Shown one piece after another: positions 42,026-50,230 of a stretch of DNA of 64,000 nt. The stretch lies in assembly GCA_900547405.1 (NCBI GenBank), contig URGL01000005.1:1-64000 (forward strand), read 5' to 3'. Source of the DNA: an uncultured Eubacteriales bacterium. Lineage in GTDB: Bacteria; Bacillota; Clostridia; Oscillospirales; Oscillospiraceae. How positions within the stretch are numbered: the stretch's first letter is position 1; each line of letters opens with the position of its first letter. The translations under genes were made by a program, and so were the position numbers. Under the pieces are notes generated by a model. It did no database searches. It was not told the DNA's origin and was given only the letters and a program-made list of their open reading frames with translations.

Positions 42026-42548
42026 GCTTATTATCAATCAAAGGGATATTCCCGAGGATCGCTGGCGTTACGGTCTCCGTCCCTCTGCCAAAACCGGCTG
42101 CGGCTGGATCGCGGTCTACAATTGCCTGACCCTGCTGGGCCGCCCAAAAGCGCCGGAGGAAATTATCCACGGATTGGAGCGTCAGGTTCCCGGGCTTCAC
42201 GGCACCTTCGGAACATTGTGCCTGGGCCCTGCCATTTTGCTAAAAAAATGGGGGTTTTCTGTGGAAATCCAGTCGGACGTGAGAAAGTTCGATGAAATAC
42301 TCCCCCTGGGCTCCACCGCCATACTCTTTTACTACTGGCGCAAGGGACTGCGGCTGGGTGCCCATTTCGTAGCGGTCCGCCGGGAGGAGCAGGGCTTTGT
42401 TGGGTACAATACCTATTCCAATTCCCGAGGGCCGGATTTTTACGGGGAAAGCCTGGAGGGCTATCTCAAAAAGCAAGGCTTTTTCGGGTGCGTACTGACC
42501 AAGGTTTTTGCTTTTTCCTGTAGCAATCAAAGCACGCCTGTGTTATAA
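42018..42548 (+). CDS. Papain-like (C39-type) protein, function unknown
   Basis: 176 residues. TGCGWIAVYNCLTLLG has the cysteine-then-hydrophobic-helix pattern of C39/papain-like folds, and GAHFVAVRREEQGFVGYNTY supplies the histidine with a following Asn as third residue. This is the layout of bacteriocin-processing-like or amide-hydrolase domains, without a transporter attached. No signal peptide is seen, so it is cytoplasmic. The ATG at 42018 overlaps the end of the C_GCAxxG_C_C gene by eight bases. The proteolytic assignment rests only on these residues. Confidence 0.6.
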   Translation: MDELIINQRDIPEDRWRYGLRPSAKTGCGWIAVYNCLTLLGRPKAPEEIIHGLERQVPGLHGTFGTLCLGPAILLKKWGFSVEIQSDVRKFDEILPLGSTAILFYYWRKGLRLGAHFVAVRREEQGFVGYNTYSNSRGPDFYGESLEGYLKKQGFFGCVLTKVFAFSCSNQSTPVL

Positions 42549-42549
42549 T
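42542..42549 (+). promoter_or_regulatory. Extended -10 promoter of the membrane glycan module
   Basis: TGTTATAAT-type extended -10 (TATAAT at 42544-42549) overlaps the stop codon of the preceding gene. Confidence 0.5.
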
Positions 42550-42584
42550 GAGGAAAACATGACAAGAAAGGGGAATTCTCTCCT

Positions 42585-43865
42585 GTGAATTCAAAAAAAG
42601 CCCTGGGTGGCATTCTGGATGCCCTGGCTATTCTGCTGGTATCCATTGCCACGGGTACAGTGCTGATGATCGGCGTTTACATGCTGCCCACCGGGCGGAT
42701 GCTGACCAATGTGGCCGAAAGCTATGAAATCATCGATACGGAGGGCGGCAGCTTCACCTGGGCCCCAGGATATCCCGGCAGCCGGTTAGACGGATTTACA
42801 GACAACATCATGCTCCAGACCGCCGTGCTGGAGGGCTCCGGCAACCCTATTTGGGATGCCATGCTGAATGGGCGGATGGACTTCCCCAAGGCCCAGCTCT
42901 CCCCGGGAGATGCCCTCATCAATTACGTCTATGGGGCCCGGAACGGGGAAATCACCACCTATGGCCGGTACTGGCACGGCTATCTGCTGTTTTTAAAGCC
43001 CCTGCTGCTGTTTTTCAATCTATCGGATATCCGCATGATGCTGATGACGGTCCAATTTGGCCTGGCGGCGGCACTCCTATGTCTGGTCTACAAGAGGCAG
43101 GGCCCCAGGCTGGCGGTTCCTCTGGGGCTGGCTTTGATAAGCCTGAACCCGGTATCCACCGCCATGAGCATGCAGTTTACCAGCATTTATCTGCTGACCT
43201 TAGTCTTCGCTCTGGCAGAGCTTCAGATAGACAGCTTCTCCAAAAAAAGGGGCTGGGTGCTCTATCTGCTTCTTGGTGTCTGCACCGCCTTCTTTGATTT
43301 TCTCACCTACCCTCCCGCTGCTTTCGGCATCTGTGTGCTGCTGGAGATCCTCCTTTTTGGGGGCAGTGCCAAAGAAAAGCTGAAAAAAACCATTCTCTCA
43401 GGTCTGAGCTGGGGCCTGGGCTACGGCGGCATGTGGAGCGGAAAATGGCTGGTAGGCTCCCTGCTGACCGGGCAGAACATCCTGGCCGATGCCATCACAA
43501 CTGCTCACTACCGCACCGGCACAGAGGTCGCCGCGGGAGAGGGAACCGCCGCGGCTTACCCGGAAATTCTGGCAAAGAACCTGGGAGCCCTGATGGGCCC
43601 AGGCTGCCTGATCCTGTTGGGTGCTCTGGTGATCCTGTTTCTCTGGCTGCTGGTATCGAAAAAATACCGATTTGCTCCGGACAACACCCTGCTTCCAGCC
43701 CTGGGGCTCATTGCCCTGGTACCTTTTGCCTGGTATTTTGTGCTGAAAAATCACTCATCCGTCCACTATTGGATGACATATCGGAATCTTTCCGTAACGG
43801 TTATGGCCCTGGCGGCCTATCTCAGCTTCTCGCTGAAAGACAAAGGAGACAGAACAAATGGATAA
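42585..43865 (+). CDS. Polytopic membrane protein of a glycan module
   Basis: 426 residues, GTG start with AAAGGGG upstream. About ten hydrophobic helices, with a first extracytoplasmic loop of about 100 residues (ESYEIIDTEGGSF...GFTDNIMLQTAVLEG...ARNGEITTYGRYWHG). The overall plan resembles GT-C glycosyltransferases or polymer-export proteins, but I recognise no defined family. It overlaps the GT2 gene by eight bases, and with the DUF6020-like gene forms a three-gene membrane module. Confidence 0.6.
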   Translation: MNSKKALGGILDALAILLVSIATGTVLMIGVYMLPTGRMLTNVAESYEIIDTEGGSFTWAPGYPGSRLDGFTDNIMLQTAVLEGSGNPIWDAMLNGRMDFPKAQLSPGDALINYVYGARNGEITTYGRYWHGYLLFLKPLLLFFNLSDIRMMLMTVQFGLAAALLCLVYKRQGPRLAVPLGLALISLNPVSTAMSMQFTSIYLLTLVFALAELQIDSFSKKRGWVLYLLLGVCTAFFDFLTYPPAAFGICVLLEILLFGGSAKEKLKKTILSGLSWGLGYGGMWSGKWLVGSLLTGQNILADAITTAHYRTGTEVAAGEGTAAAYPEILAKNLGALMGPGCLILLGALVILFLWLLVSKKYRFAPDNTLLPALGLIALVPFAWYFVLKNHSSVHYWMTYRNLSVTVMALAAYLSFSLKDKGDRTNG

Positions 43866-44799
43866 AATTGCCGTATTGATCCCCTGCTACAATGAAGAGA
43901 AAACCGTGGAGAAGGTGGTCACCGATTTCCGCCGGGTGCTGCCCGAGGCCACCATCTACGTTTACAACAACAATTCCTCAGACCGTACCGCGGAGCTGGC
44001 CGCCAAGGCCGGGGCTGTAGTCCGCAACGAATATATGCAGGGCAAGGGCAACGTGATCCGCCGGATGTTCCGGGAAATTGACGCCCAGTGCTACATTATG
44101 GCCGATGGCGACGACACCTATCCTGCCGAGCACGCCCGGGATATGGCAGACCGGGTCCTGAATCGGCAGGCGGATATGGTAGTCGGCGACCGGCTATCCT
44201 CTACCTACTTCACGGAGAATACCCGACCCTTTCACAACCTGGGCAACCGTCTGGTCCGGGGCAGTATTCAACTGCTGTTCCGCAACAATATCAAGGATAT
44301 TATGACGGGATACCGGGCCTTCAGCTACCAGTTCGTGAAGACCTTCCCCGTGATCTCCAAGGGCTTTGAAATTGAGACGGAGATGAGCATCCACGCCGTC
44401 ATGAACAATATGCACCTGGAAAACGTGGTCATCGACTACCGGGACCGGCCCGAGGGCTCCGTATCCAAGCTGAATACCTATTCCGATGGCTTCAAGGTGC
44501 TGAAAACCATCGCCAAGCTCTACCGGGTCTATAAGCCCCTGGGATTCTTCGGAATCATCAGCCTGATTCTCTTCCTGCTTTCTACCGTTTTCTTCATCCC
44601 TGTGCTGCGGGTCTACGCCATTACCGGCCTGGTGCCCAACTTCCCCACCCTCATCGTCTGCGGCTTTACGGTGATTGCCGCCCTGCAATCCCTGTTCTCC
44701 GGACTGATCCTGGAGACCATACGGCAGCAGAACCGTCAGTCCTTTGAGCATGCCCTGATTCAGGTCAGCGACCGTCAGCGGCAGCTGCTGGAAAAGTAA
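43858..44799 (+). CDS. GT2 family glycosyltransferase (polyprenyl-phosphate sugar synthase type)
   Basis: 313 residues. GT-A domain: VLIPCYNEEKTVEKVV, NNNSSDRTAELA, ADGDDTYPAEHA (metal-binding DxD-like), MTGYRAFSYQFVKTFP and FEIETEMSIHA. Two C-terminal helices (about 230-290) anchor it in the membrane. This is the plan of dolichol-phosphate-mannose/undecaprenyl-phosphate-sugar synthases, which load a sugar onto a lipid carrier for use by GT-C enzymes. The multi-helix neighbours on both sides are candidate acceptor-side partners. Confidence 0.9.
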   Translation: MDKIAVLIPCYNEEKTVEKVVTDFRRVLPEATIYVYNNNSSDRTAELAAKAGAVVRNEYMQGKGNVIRRMFREIDAQCYIMADGDDTYPAEHARDMADRVLNRQADMVVGDRLSSTYFTENTRPFHNLGNRLVRGSIQLLFRNNIKDIMTGYRAFSYQFVKTFPVISKGFEIETEMSIHAVMNNMHLENVVIDYRDRPEGSVSKLNTYSDGFKVLKTIAKLYRVYKPLGFFGIISLILFLLSTVFFIPVLRVYAITGLVPNFPTLIVCGFTVIAALQSLFSGLILETIRQQNRQSFEHALIQVSDRQRQLLEK

Positions 44800-44803
44800 G
44801 GCC

Positions 44804-46516
44804 ATGGAGAAAAAGAAGCTTTTTTCCGCCCTTGCCTCTCTCCTGGGGGCAGGGGCGGGGCTCTACTGGTGCTTGTATCTGCGAGGGACCGACAGCTTCT
44901 ACAGCGTATATGTGGCCGTAACGATTCTGGGGCTCGGCTGCTGGCTGCTCCGGCTCCGGACCCACCGGAAAGCAGCGGGGCTGACCCTCGTCTTCGCCCT
45001 GCTCCTGTCCTTTTTGGTGCTCTTGGCCAATCTTCGGCTCTTTGATCCGGTCAGTGGCAGTATGCGGCCCGCCAACCGGTATTATTGGGCACGTGCCGGG
45101 ATTTTCTATCTGGGCGGATGCTTTTTGTTCTGGCAGATCCTGGCCCTTCTGGCTGAGCGTGTCATTGCGAACCGGTCCACGGACCGGTGTGACGCTTCTC
45201 CGGAATACGGTCCCGGCTTTCTTCTCAGTTTCGGCATTCTCGCCGCCGTCTACCTGTTGGTCTTTTCCCTGTGCTACTATCCCGGGGTGCTGACCTACGA
45301 CAGCGTGTATCAGCTTCAGCAGATCCTGGGGCAAACCCCTTATACCAACCATCACCCTTACTTCTACACCCGCTTTATCGGCCTGTGCTACCAGCTGGGT
45401 CTGGCTCTCTTTGGGGATGTAAACGCCGCGGTGGCCACATACAGCGTGATCTCCATTCTGCTCATGAGCGCAGGCTTTGCCTACAGTGTGGCCACCGTAG
45501 GGCTGAGTTGCCGGAGAAAATGGGTAAGCTGGACAGTGCTGGGATGCTACGCCCTGCTCCCCTATCACATTCTCTACAGCTTCGCCATGTGGAAGGATAT
45601 CTTCTTTGCCGCCTCGGTGCTGCTGTTTACCCTCAGCTTTTACCGGGTGATGAAGGGTCTGGGAAGACACAAAAAAACGGACAAGGTCCTTCTGGTCCTT
45701 TCCGACTTTCTCATGTGCCTGACCCGGAGCAACGGGAAAATCGCTCTGGCTCTTTCTTTGGTGGTGTTTCTGCCCCTTTTCTGGAGGGGCCGGAAAAAGC
45801 TGTGTCTGGCCCTCTGCGGTGCCGCCCTGGCGGGCTTTATATGCACCGGGCCGGTAATGCGGCTTTTAAATGTACCTCAGCCCCGGTTTACGGAGTCCTT
45901 GTCCATCCCCTTGCAGCAAATCGCCAAGGTGGTCTCCGACGGCTGCCCTCTGACGGAGGAAGAAACAGCCCTGCTCTCCCAAATCATGGACCTGGAGCAG
46001 GTCCCCAAGGTTTACAAATCTTATATCTCTGACCCCATCAAGGGAATTACCGATACCGCCGCTATAGAACAGAACAAGGGAACCTACCTAAAGCTCTATC
46101 TGGGTCTTCTGCGAAGATACCCTCTGCAATTTGTGTCCGCCTGGGTAGACCAGACCAAGGGCTACTGGAATGGTGGCTACTCCTACTGGCACTTCCCCGC
46201 CCCCTTTGAAAACGATCTGGGCATCTCCATCACGCCGCCGGTAGAGGAAGCCAAGGCCGCTTTCATTGCTTGGGAGCAACTGGTTGAAAGCAATCCGGTG
46301 CTGAAGCTGACCCTGTCCATAGGCGCGGGAACCTGGATATTCCTGACGGCGCTGTACCTGGGCCTTCTCAAAAGGGACCCTGTGGCCCTCTTCCTGCCTG
46401 TCCCCGTGCTGGCAGTCATTGCGACGCTGCTCATTGCCACTCCGGTATACGCTGAGTTCCGGTATGCCTACAGCCTCTTCTGTGTCCTGCCCTTTTTATT
46501 GGCAGTGACCCTATAA
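44804..46516 (+). CDS. DUF6020-like multi-spanning membrane protein
   Basis: 570 residues with about 12 helices. YYPGVLTYDSVYQLQQILG followed by TNHHPYFYTRFIG is the pattern I associate with DUF6020 proteins, which look like GT-C glycosyltransferases. The Asp in TYDSVYQ would then be the catalytic or metal residue. A long extracytoplasmic loop (about 365-480; FTESLSIPLQQIAKVVSDG...) resembles acceptor-binding domains. Follows the GT2 gene by four bases. Confidence 0.7.
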   Translation: MEKKKLFSALASLLGAGAGLYWCLYLRGTDSFYSVYVAVTILGLGCWLLRLRTHRKAAGLTLVFALLLSFLVLLANLRLFDPVSGSMRPANRYYWARAGIFYLGGCFLFWQILALLAERVIANRSTDRCDASPEYGPGFLLSFGILAAVYLLVFSLCYYPGVLTYDSVYQLQQILGQTPYTNHHPYFYTRFIGLCYQLGLALFGDVNAAVATYSVISILLMSAGFAYSVATVGLSCRRKWVSWTVLGCYALLPYHILYSFAMWKDIFFAASVLLFTLSFYRVMKGLGRHKKTDKVLLVLSDFLMCLTRSNGKIALALSLVVFLPLFWRGRKKLCLALCGAALAGFICTGPVMRLLNVPQPRFTESLSIPLQQIAKVVSDGCPLTEEETALLSQIMDLEQVPKVYKSYISDPIKGITDTAAIEQNKGTYLKLYLGLLRRYPLQFVSAWVDQTKGYWNGGYSYWHFPAPFENDLGISITPPVEEAKAAFIAWEQLVESNPVLKLTLSIGAGTWIFLTALYLGLLKRDPVALFLPVPVLAVIATLLIATPVYAEFRYAYSLFCVLPFLLAVTL

Positions 46517-46520
46517 AAAA

Positions 46521-46567
46521 GATTTGACCCCTGACGGATTCCGTTACCTTCCGTCAGGGGTCAAATC
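46521..46567. terminator. 18-bp perfect hairpin after the glycan module
   Basis: Perfect inverted repeat (46521-46538 and 46550-46567, GATTTGACCCCTGACGGA and complement) with an 11-nt loop, preceded by AAAAAA and followed by TGTTCAGTCTTATT. Probably the terminator of the plus-strand operon; the stem is unusually long for one. Confidence 0.6.
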
Positions 46568-46851
46568 TGTTCAGTCTTATTATCTAACATCCTTGGTTAA
46601 CCTCGCTTTCTTCGTTTTTGGAAGCGTCTCCACTGACTGTCTCCGTGATACAGTTCTTATTTCTCAGCCGGCAATGGACTCTATGTGAAACGGATATCAG
46701 GAAACGCTCCTGCCCAGTTTTGAGGGACCCTCCAGGAAATGCCTTACATCGGTACTTCCCTTTGTGTCTTAACTATACCATGACTCTCCCATTGCGGCAA
46801 TGGGAGAGTTGTACAAATCTTCGCAGATATTTTTGGCGGAACTGCCAATAC
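46568..46851. other. Intergenic stretch without a recognisable gene
   Basis: No convincing ORF, promoter or known RNA is seen. The only clear structure is a perfect 12-bp hairpin ACTCTCCCATTG/CAATGGGAGAGT (about 46783-46809, 3-nt loop), which lacks a T tract on either strand and precedes the 3' end of the minus-strand DUF3786-like gene. Base composition is lower in GC than the flanking genes, so this could be an insertion remnant. Confidence 0.5.
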
Positions 46852-47466
46852 TCAGCCCATTTTCTCCTCCAGCCGCTCCTTCAGATACCCCACCGCGTAG
46901 TACATGGTCTCATACTTCAGATATTGCAGGGCATTCTCGTCCCACAAAAACCGCAGCCTGGGCGCAAACTCCTCGTCTCCCTCCCAGAAGAGCAGGGTAA
47001 CAGAGAGTTCCTGAAACACAGGGATGTCAAAGCCCGCATCCGCTCCCTTTCGCTCTTTTCCGCCCATCTGGCCGCAGGCGGCGGCGAAGGCGGCAGGATT
47101 CTCCTGGATCTTCTCCGCAAAGGAATCCCGGCTCTCCTCCAGCAGCGTCTGGTGGAACTGGTGGCCGAAGTCCAGCATATTCTGGATTCTTCCGGACAGG
47201 TGCCGGTCTTCCCGGCTGTCGCAGAGCAGATCCATAAGGGTCAGCACCTCATGGAAGCCGTTGGCGCTTTGCCAGGCTGCCCCCTCCAGCCGCTCCATGT
47301 TGCCAGTCAAGCGGGAAATACGGTAATCTCTGTCGAAGAACCGGGTATAGAGCCAGGCATCATCGTAGCGCAGGTTTAATTTTCGGATCAGAGCGTCCTG
47401 GTCATAGCTCAGGAATAGCTTCCGGGCATTGGCAGAGGCAACGGCGTAATTGTCATGTCTTTCCAT
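46852..47466 (-). CDS. DUF3786-like protein
   Basis: 204 residues, no signal peptide or membrane segment. N-terminal DNYAVASANARKLFLSYDQD and YDDAWLYTRFFDRDYRISRLTG, and C-terminal LLFWEGDEEFAPRLRFLWDENALQYLKYETMYYAVG, fit my memory of DUF3786; function unknown. GAGGAGG upstream of the ATG and a promoter at 47493-47521 on the minus strand. Divergent from alr. Confidence 0.6.
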   Translation of the reverse strand: MERHDNYAVASANARKLFLSYDQDALIRKLNLRYDDAWLYTRFFDRDYRISRLTGNMERLEGAAWQSANGFHEVLTLMDLLCDSREDRHLSGRIQNMLDFGHQFHQTLLEESRDSFAEKIQENPAAFAAACGQMGGKERKGADAGFDIPVFQELSVTLLFWEGDEEFAPRLRFLWDENALQYLKYETMYYAVGYLKERLEEKMG

Positions 47467-47492
47467 TGGGTACCCTCCTCCTCTTTTTCCTC

Positions 47493-47521
47493 AGTATACC
47501 ACATCCGCTTCCTATGCGCAA
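47493..47521 (-). promoter_or_regulatory. Promoter of the DUF3786-like gene
   Basis: TTGCGC (47516-47521), 17-nt spacer, TATACT (47493-47498) on the minus strand. Confidence 0.6.
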
Positions 47522-47563
47522 GGCATCCATATTTGTACTTTTCTTAAATATTCCTTCACATGG

Positions 47564-47592
47564 TTTACTTTTCGGCCCAAAAGTGCTAAAAT
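47564..47592 (+). promoter_or_regulatory. Promoter of alr
   Basis: TTTACT (47564-47569), 17-nt spacer, TAAAAT (47587-47592). The in-frame ATG at 47591 lies in the -10 element and so cannot be the start. Confidence 0.7.
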
Positions 47593-47614
47593 GGGGAGAG
47601 TCTACGGAAATGAG

Positions 47615-48781
47615 TTGATATGCTTGAATTACGACAATACCCAGGTGGTCATTGACCTGGATGCCATTGAAAAAAATATCGCTGCCGTCAAAGAAAAGAC
47701 CGGTCTGCCTGTGATGGGCATCATCAAGGCCGATGCCTACGGCCACGGGGCCATCCAGGTGGCCCGGCTCTTGCAGGATAAATGCGCTTTCTTCGGCGTC
47801 AGCTCTATGCTGGAGGCTATGGAGCTCCGGCGGGCGGGACTGGAAACGCCTATTCTGATTCTGGGCTACACCCCGGTGACGGCCTTCCCCAATGCCATTC
47901 GCTACGGTATTCGCCCCTCCATCTTTCACTATGAGGATGCCTTGGCCCTGTCCCAGGCTGCGGTGGACCTAGGCGTTACCCAAGCCCCCTTCCACTTTGC
48001 CCTGGACACGGGCATGAGCCGCATCGGCTTCCAGGCCACGGCGGCGGCGGCGGACCAGTGCGCCCGCATCGCGAATCTTCCGGGGCTCCGTGCCGAGGGA
48101 CTTTTCACTCACTTCGCCACAGCGGACAGCAGCGATCTGACCCGCTCCAAAAAGCAGGCGGAGCTTTTCTACCGGTTTGACGAAATGCTGAAAGCCCGGG
48201 GGGTAAATATCCCCATCCGCCACCTGGACAACTCTGCCGGCATCATGAATTTTGACTATCCCTGCGAGATGGTCCGCTCCGGCATCATCACCTACGGTCT
48301 CTACCCCAGCGATGAGGTGGACCCCAGTGTGCTGTCGTTGACCCCCGCTCTAAGCTGGCGCTGCCGCATTACCCACTTGAAGCTCCTGGAAGCCGGCCGG
48401 GAGATCAGCTACGGCGGCACCTACACCACCACCCGGCCCACCCGGGTAGCCACCATCCCCGTGGGCTATGCCGACGGCTACCGGCGGAGCCTATCCAACC
48501 GGTTCTACGTCCTCATTCATGGAAAAAAAGCCCCCATCCTGGGCCGGGTCTGCATGGACCAGCTGATGGTAGACGTAACGGATATCCCGGAAACCAAGCT
48601 GGAGGACACCGTGGTCCTGGTGGGCCGCAGCGGCCAGGAAGAGATCTCCATGGAGCAAATCGCCGCGGCGGCAGACAGCTTCAACTATGAGTTTGTCTGC
48701 GGCATTTCCCGCCGGGTCCCCAGGATCTACGTCAGCGGCGGGAAGATCGTCAATGAAGTCCGGTATCTGCTGGATACCTAA
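47615..48781 (+). CDS. alr: Alanine racemase
   Basis: PLP enzyme making D-alanine for peptidoglycan. About 388 residues from a TTG. Motifs: VMGIIKADAYGHGA (Schiff-base lysine), DTGMSRIGF, NSAGIMNFD and MVRSGIITYGLYP, GYADGYRRSLSN, and GRVCMDQLMVDVTD (cysteine-methionine active-site region). The start is uncertain: the promoter rules out the ATG at 47591, leaving TTG 47615 or TTG 47624 (which gives the usual LNYDN...VIDLDAIEKN N-terminus); GGAAATGAG is a weak binding site for either. The capA-like gene follows 15 bases later. Confidence 0.93.
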   Translation: MICLNYDNTQVVIDLDAIEKNIAAVKEKTGLPVMGIIKADAYGHGAIQVARLLQDKCAFFGVSSMLEAMELRRAGLETPILILGYTPVTAFPNAIRYGIRPSIFHYEDALALSQAAVDLGVTQAPFHFALDTGMSRIGFQATAAAADQCARIANLPGLRAEGLFTHFATADSSDLTRSKKQAELFYRFDEMLKARGVNIPIRHLDNSAGIMNFDYPCEMVRSGIITYGLYPSDEVDPSVLSLTPALSWRCRITHLKLLEAGREISYGGTYTTTRPTRVATIPVGYADGYRRSLSNRFYVLIHGKKAPILGRVCMDQLMVDVTDIPETKLEDTVVLVGRSGQEEISMEQIAAAADSFNYEFVCGISRRVPRIYVSGGKIVNEVRYLLDT

Positions 48782-48796
48782 TTTTAGGAGGTACCC

Positions 48797-50216
48797 ATGT
48801 CCCGATCCCCACAGAAGAAAATACGCATTTTATCCATATTGATCGCAATTTTGGCTGTTGCGGACATTCTGGTCATTTCCGCCTGTTTCCGGGTCCCCGG
48901 CAAGAAAGCAAGTGTCCCAGCCACAGAGCCCACAGAAATCCAAGATGAGACCACCGAGCCGGAGCCTACGGATCCGGAAGCCCCCGTCTCCACCGCCACG
49001 GTTCTTGCCACGGGAGATCTGCTGATGCACAAGAAGGTCATCGATTCCGGAAAGCAAGAGGACGGGAGCTACGATTTCTCCTCCATTTTCCGCTACATCT
49101 CCCCTATTGTCCAGCAGGCAGACTACGCCGTTGCCAACCTGGAAACCACCCTGGCAGGTACGGACAACGGCTACGCCTACTCCGGAAACCCAAAATTCAA
49201 CAGTCCTGACGCCATTGTGGATGCCGCCAAGGATGCGGGCTTCCAGATGCTTCTCACCGCCAACAACCACAGCCTGGATACAGGGCTGGTGGGCTTCAAG
49301 CGGACCGTACAGGTGGTCCGGGAAAAGGGTCTGGAAACCCTGGGCACCTACCTGACTGCCGACGAGAAGAAATGGACCGTCGTCAATGTAAACGGCATCA
49401 ACCTCGGCATGGTCTGCTACACCTCTTCGTCGGCAGCGTCAGATGTGTATAAGAGACAGCTGCTACACCTATTCCGACGGCTTCAACCAGAGCGGCAAAC
49501 CGGTGCTCAACTTTGTGAATGAGCTGTCGGAAGATGGCCTTCTCAACTACTTCACCTATAACCATCTGCCGGAATTCTATGAGGAATTGGGCACCTATGT
49601 CAAGGAAATGAAGGCCGCCGGGGCAGATGCTACCATTCTCTTCATCCACTGGGGCACGGAGTATCGGATGTCTGCCGACACAAACCAGACCGCCATGGCC
49701 CAGGCTCTGTGTGACCTGGGGATCGATGCCATCGTCGGCGGCCATCCCCACGTGGTAGAACCCATGGACCTGCTGACATCCAGCCAGGACCCAAGCCACA
49801 AGACTGTGGTCCTCTACTCTCTGGGCAACGCCGTATCCAATCAGCGTAAGGAAGAAATCGAATCCCGGCCCACCGGCGAGACGGAGGACGGTCTGCTCTA
49901 CCGGCTGACTTTCGGGAAATATGCCGACGGCACCGTGAAAATCGATGCTGTGGACTTGATCCCCACCTGGGTGAACATGAACAGCGATTCCGGCTCCAGA
50001 CTCTATCCCATCATCCCCCTGGATCCCGCCAATATGGACTCCTGGCAAAGCAGCTGCAACCTGACAGGCAGCCAGCTGCTTTCCGCCAAAGCATCCCTGA
50101 ACCGGACCAACCAGATCATTGCCGCCTCCCTCCAGAAGGTCCAGGCGGGCCTGGCTCCTGCCGAGGAGCCAGCCGAAACCGAACCAACCACAGCTTCTTC
50201 TGAGGAAGCCGCATAA
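48797..50216 (+). CDS. CapA family protein (broken here by adapter insertion)
   Basis: PGA_cap/CapA-type protein with a calcineurin-like metallophosphatase fold, originally linked to poly-gamma-glutamate capsule. N-terminal membrane anchor (about 9-30), Thr/Glu/Pro linker, then VLATGDLLMHKKV, NLETTLAGTDNGY, LTANNHSLDTG, LFIHWGTEY and GGHPHVVEPMD, all conserved. After GMVCYT (49424) the frame is lost in adapter sequence and resumes with YSDGF (49471). Removing 46 bases (49425-49470) restores one frame aligned throughout with the paralogue at 50231. AGGAGGT five bases upstream. I treat the gene as intact in the organism. Confidence 0.88.
49425..49470 (+). other. Internal Nextera adapter with duplicated flank (assembly artefact)
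   Basis: 49427-49459 is the Nextera read-1 adapter (TCGTCGGCAGCGTC followed by AGATGTGTATAAGAGACAG). The genomic CTGCTACACCT occurs just before it (49414-49424) and again just after it (49460-49470). The extra 46 bases shift the frame of the capA gene. Confidence 0.97.
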
Positions 50217-50230
50217 GGAGAACCACTTCC

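Noticed and set aside
47591..47593. ATG as alr start
   Set aside because: It lies within the predicted -10 element (47587-47592) and has no ribosome binding site; TTG starts downstream fit better.
48797..49522. Reading the first capA gene as two proteins or a natural pseudogene
   Set aside because: The break coincides exactly with a 33-base sequencing adapter and a duplicated flank; removing them restores a full gene.
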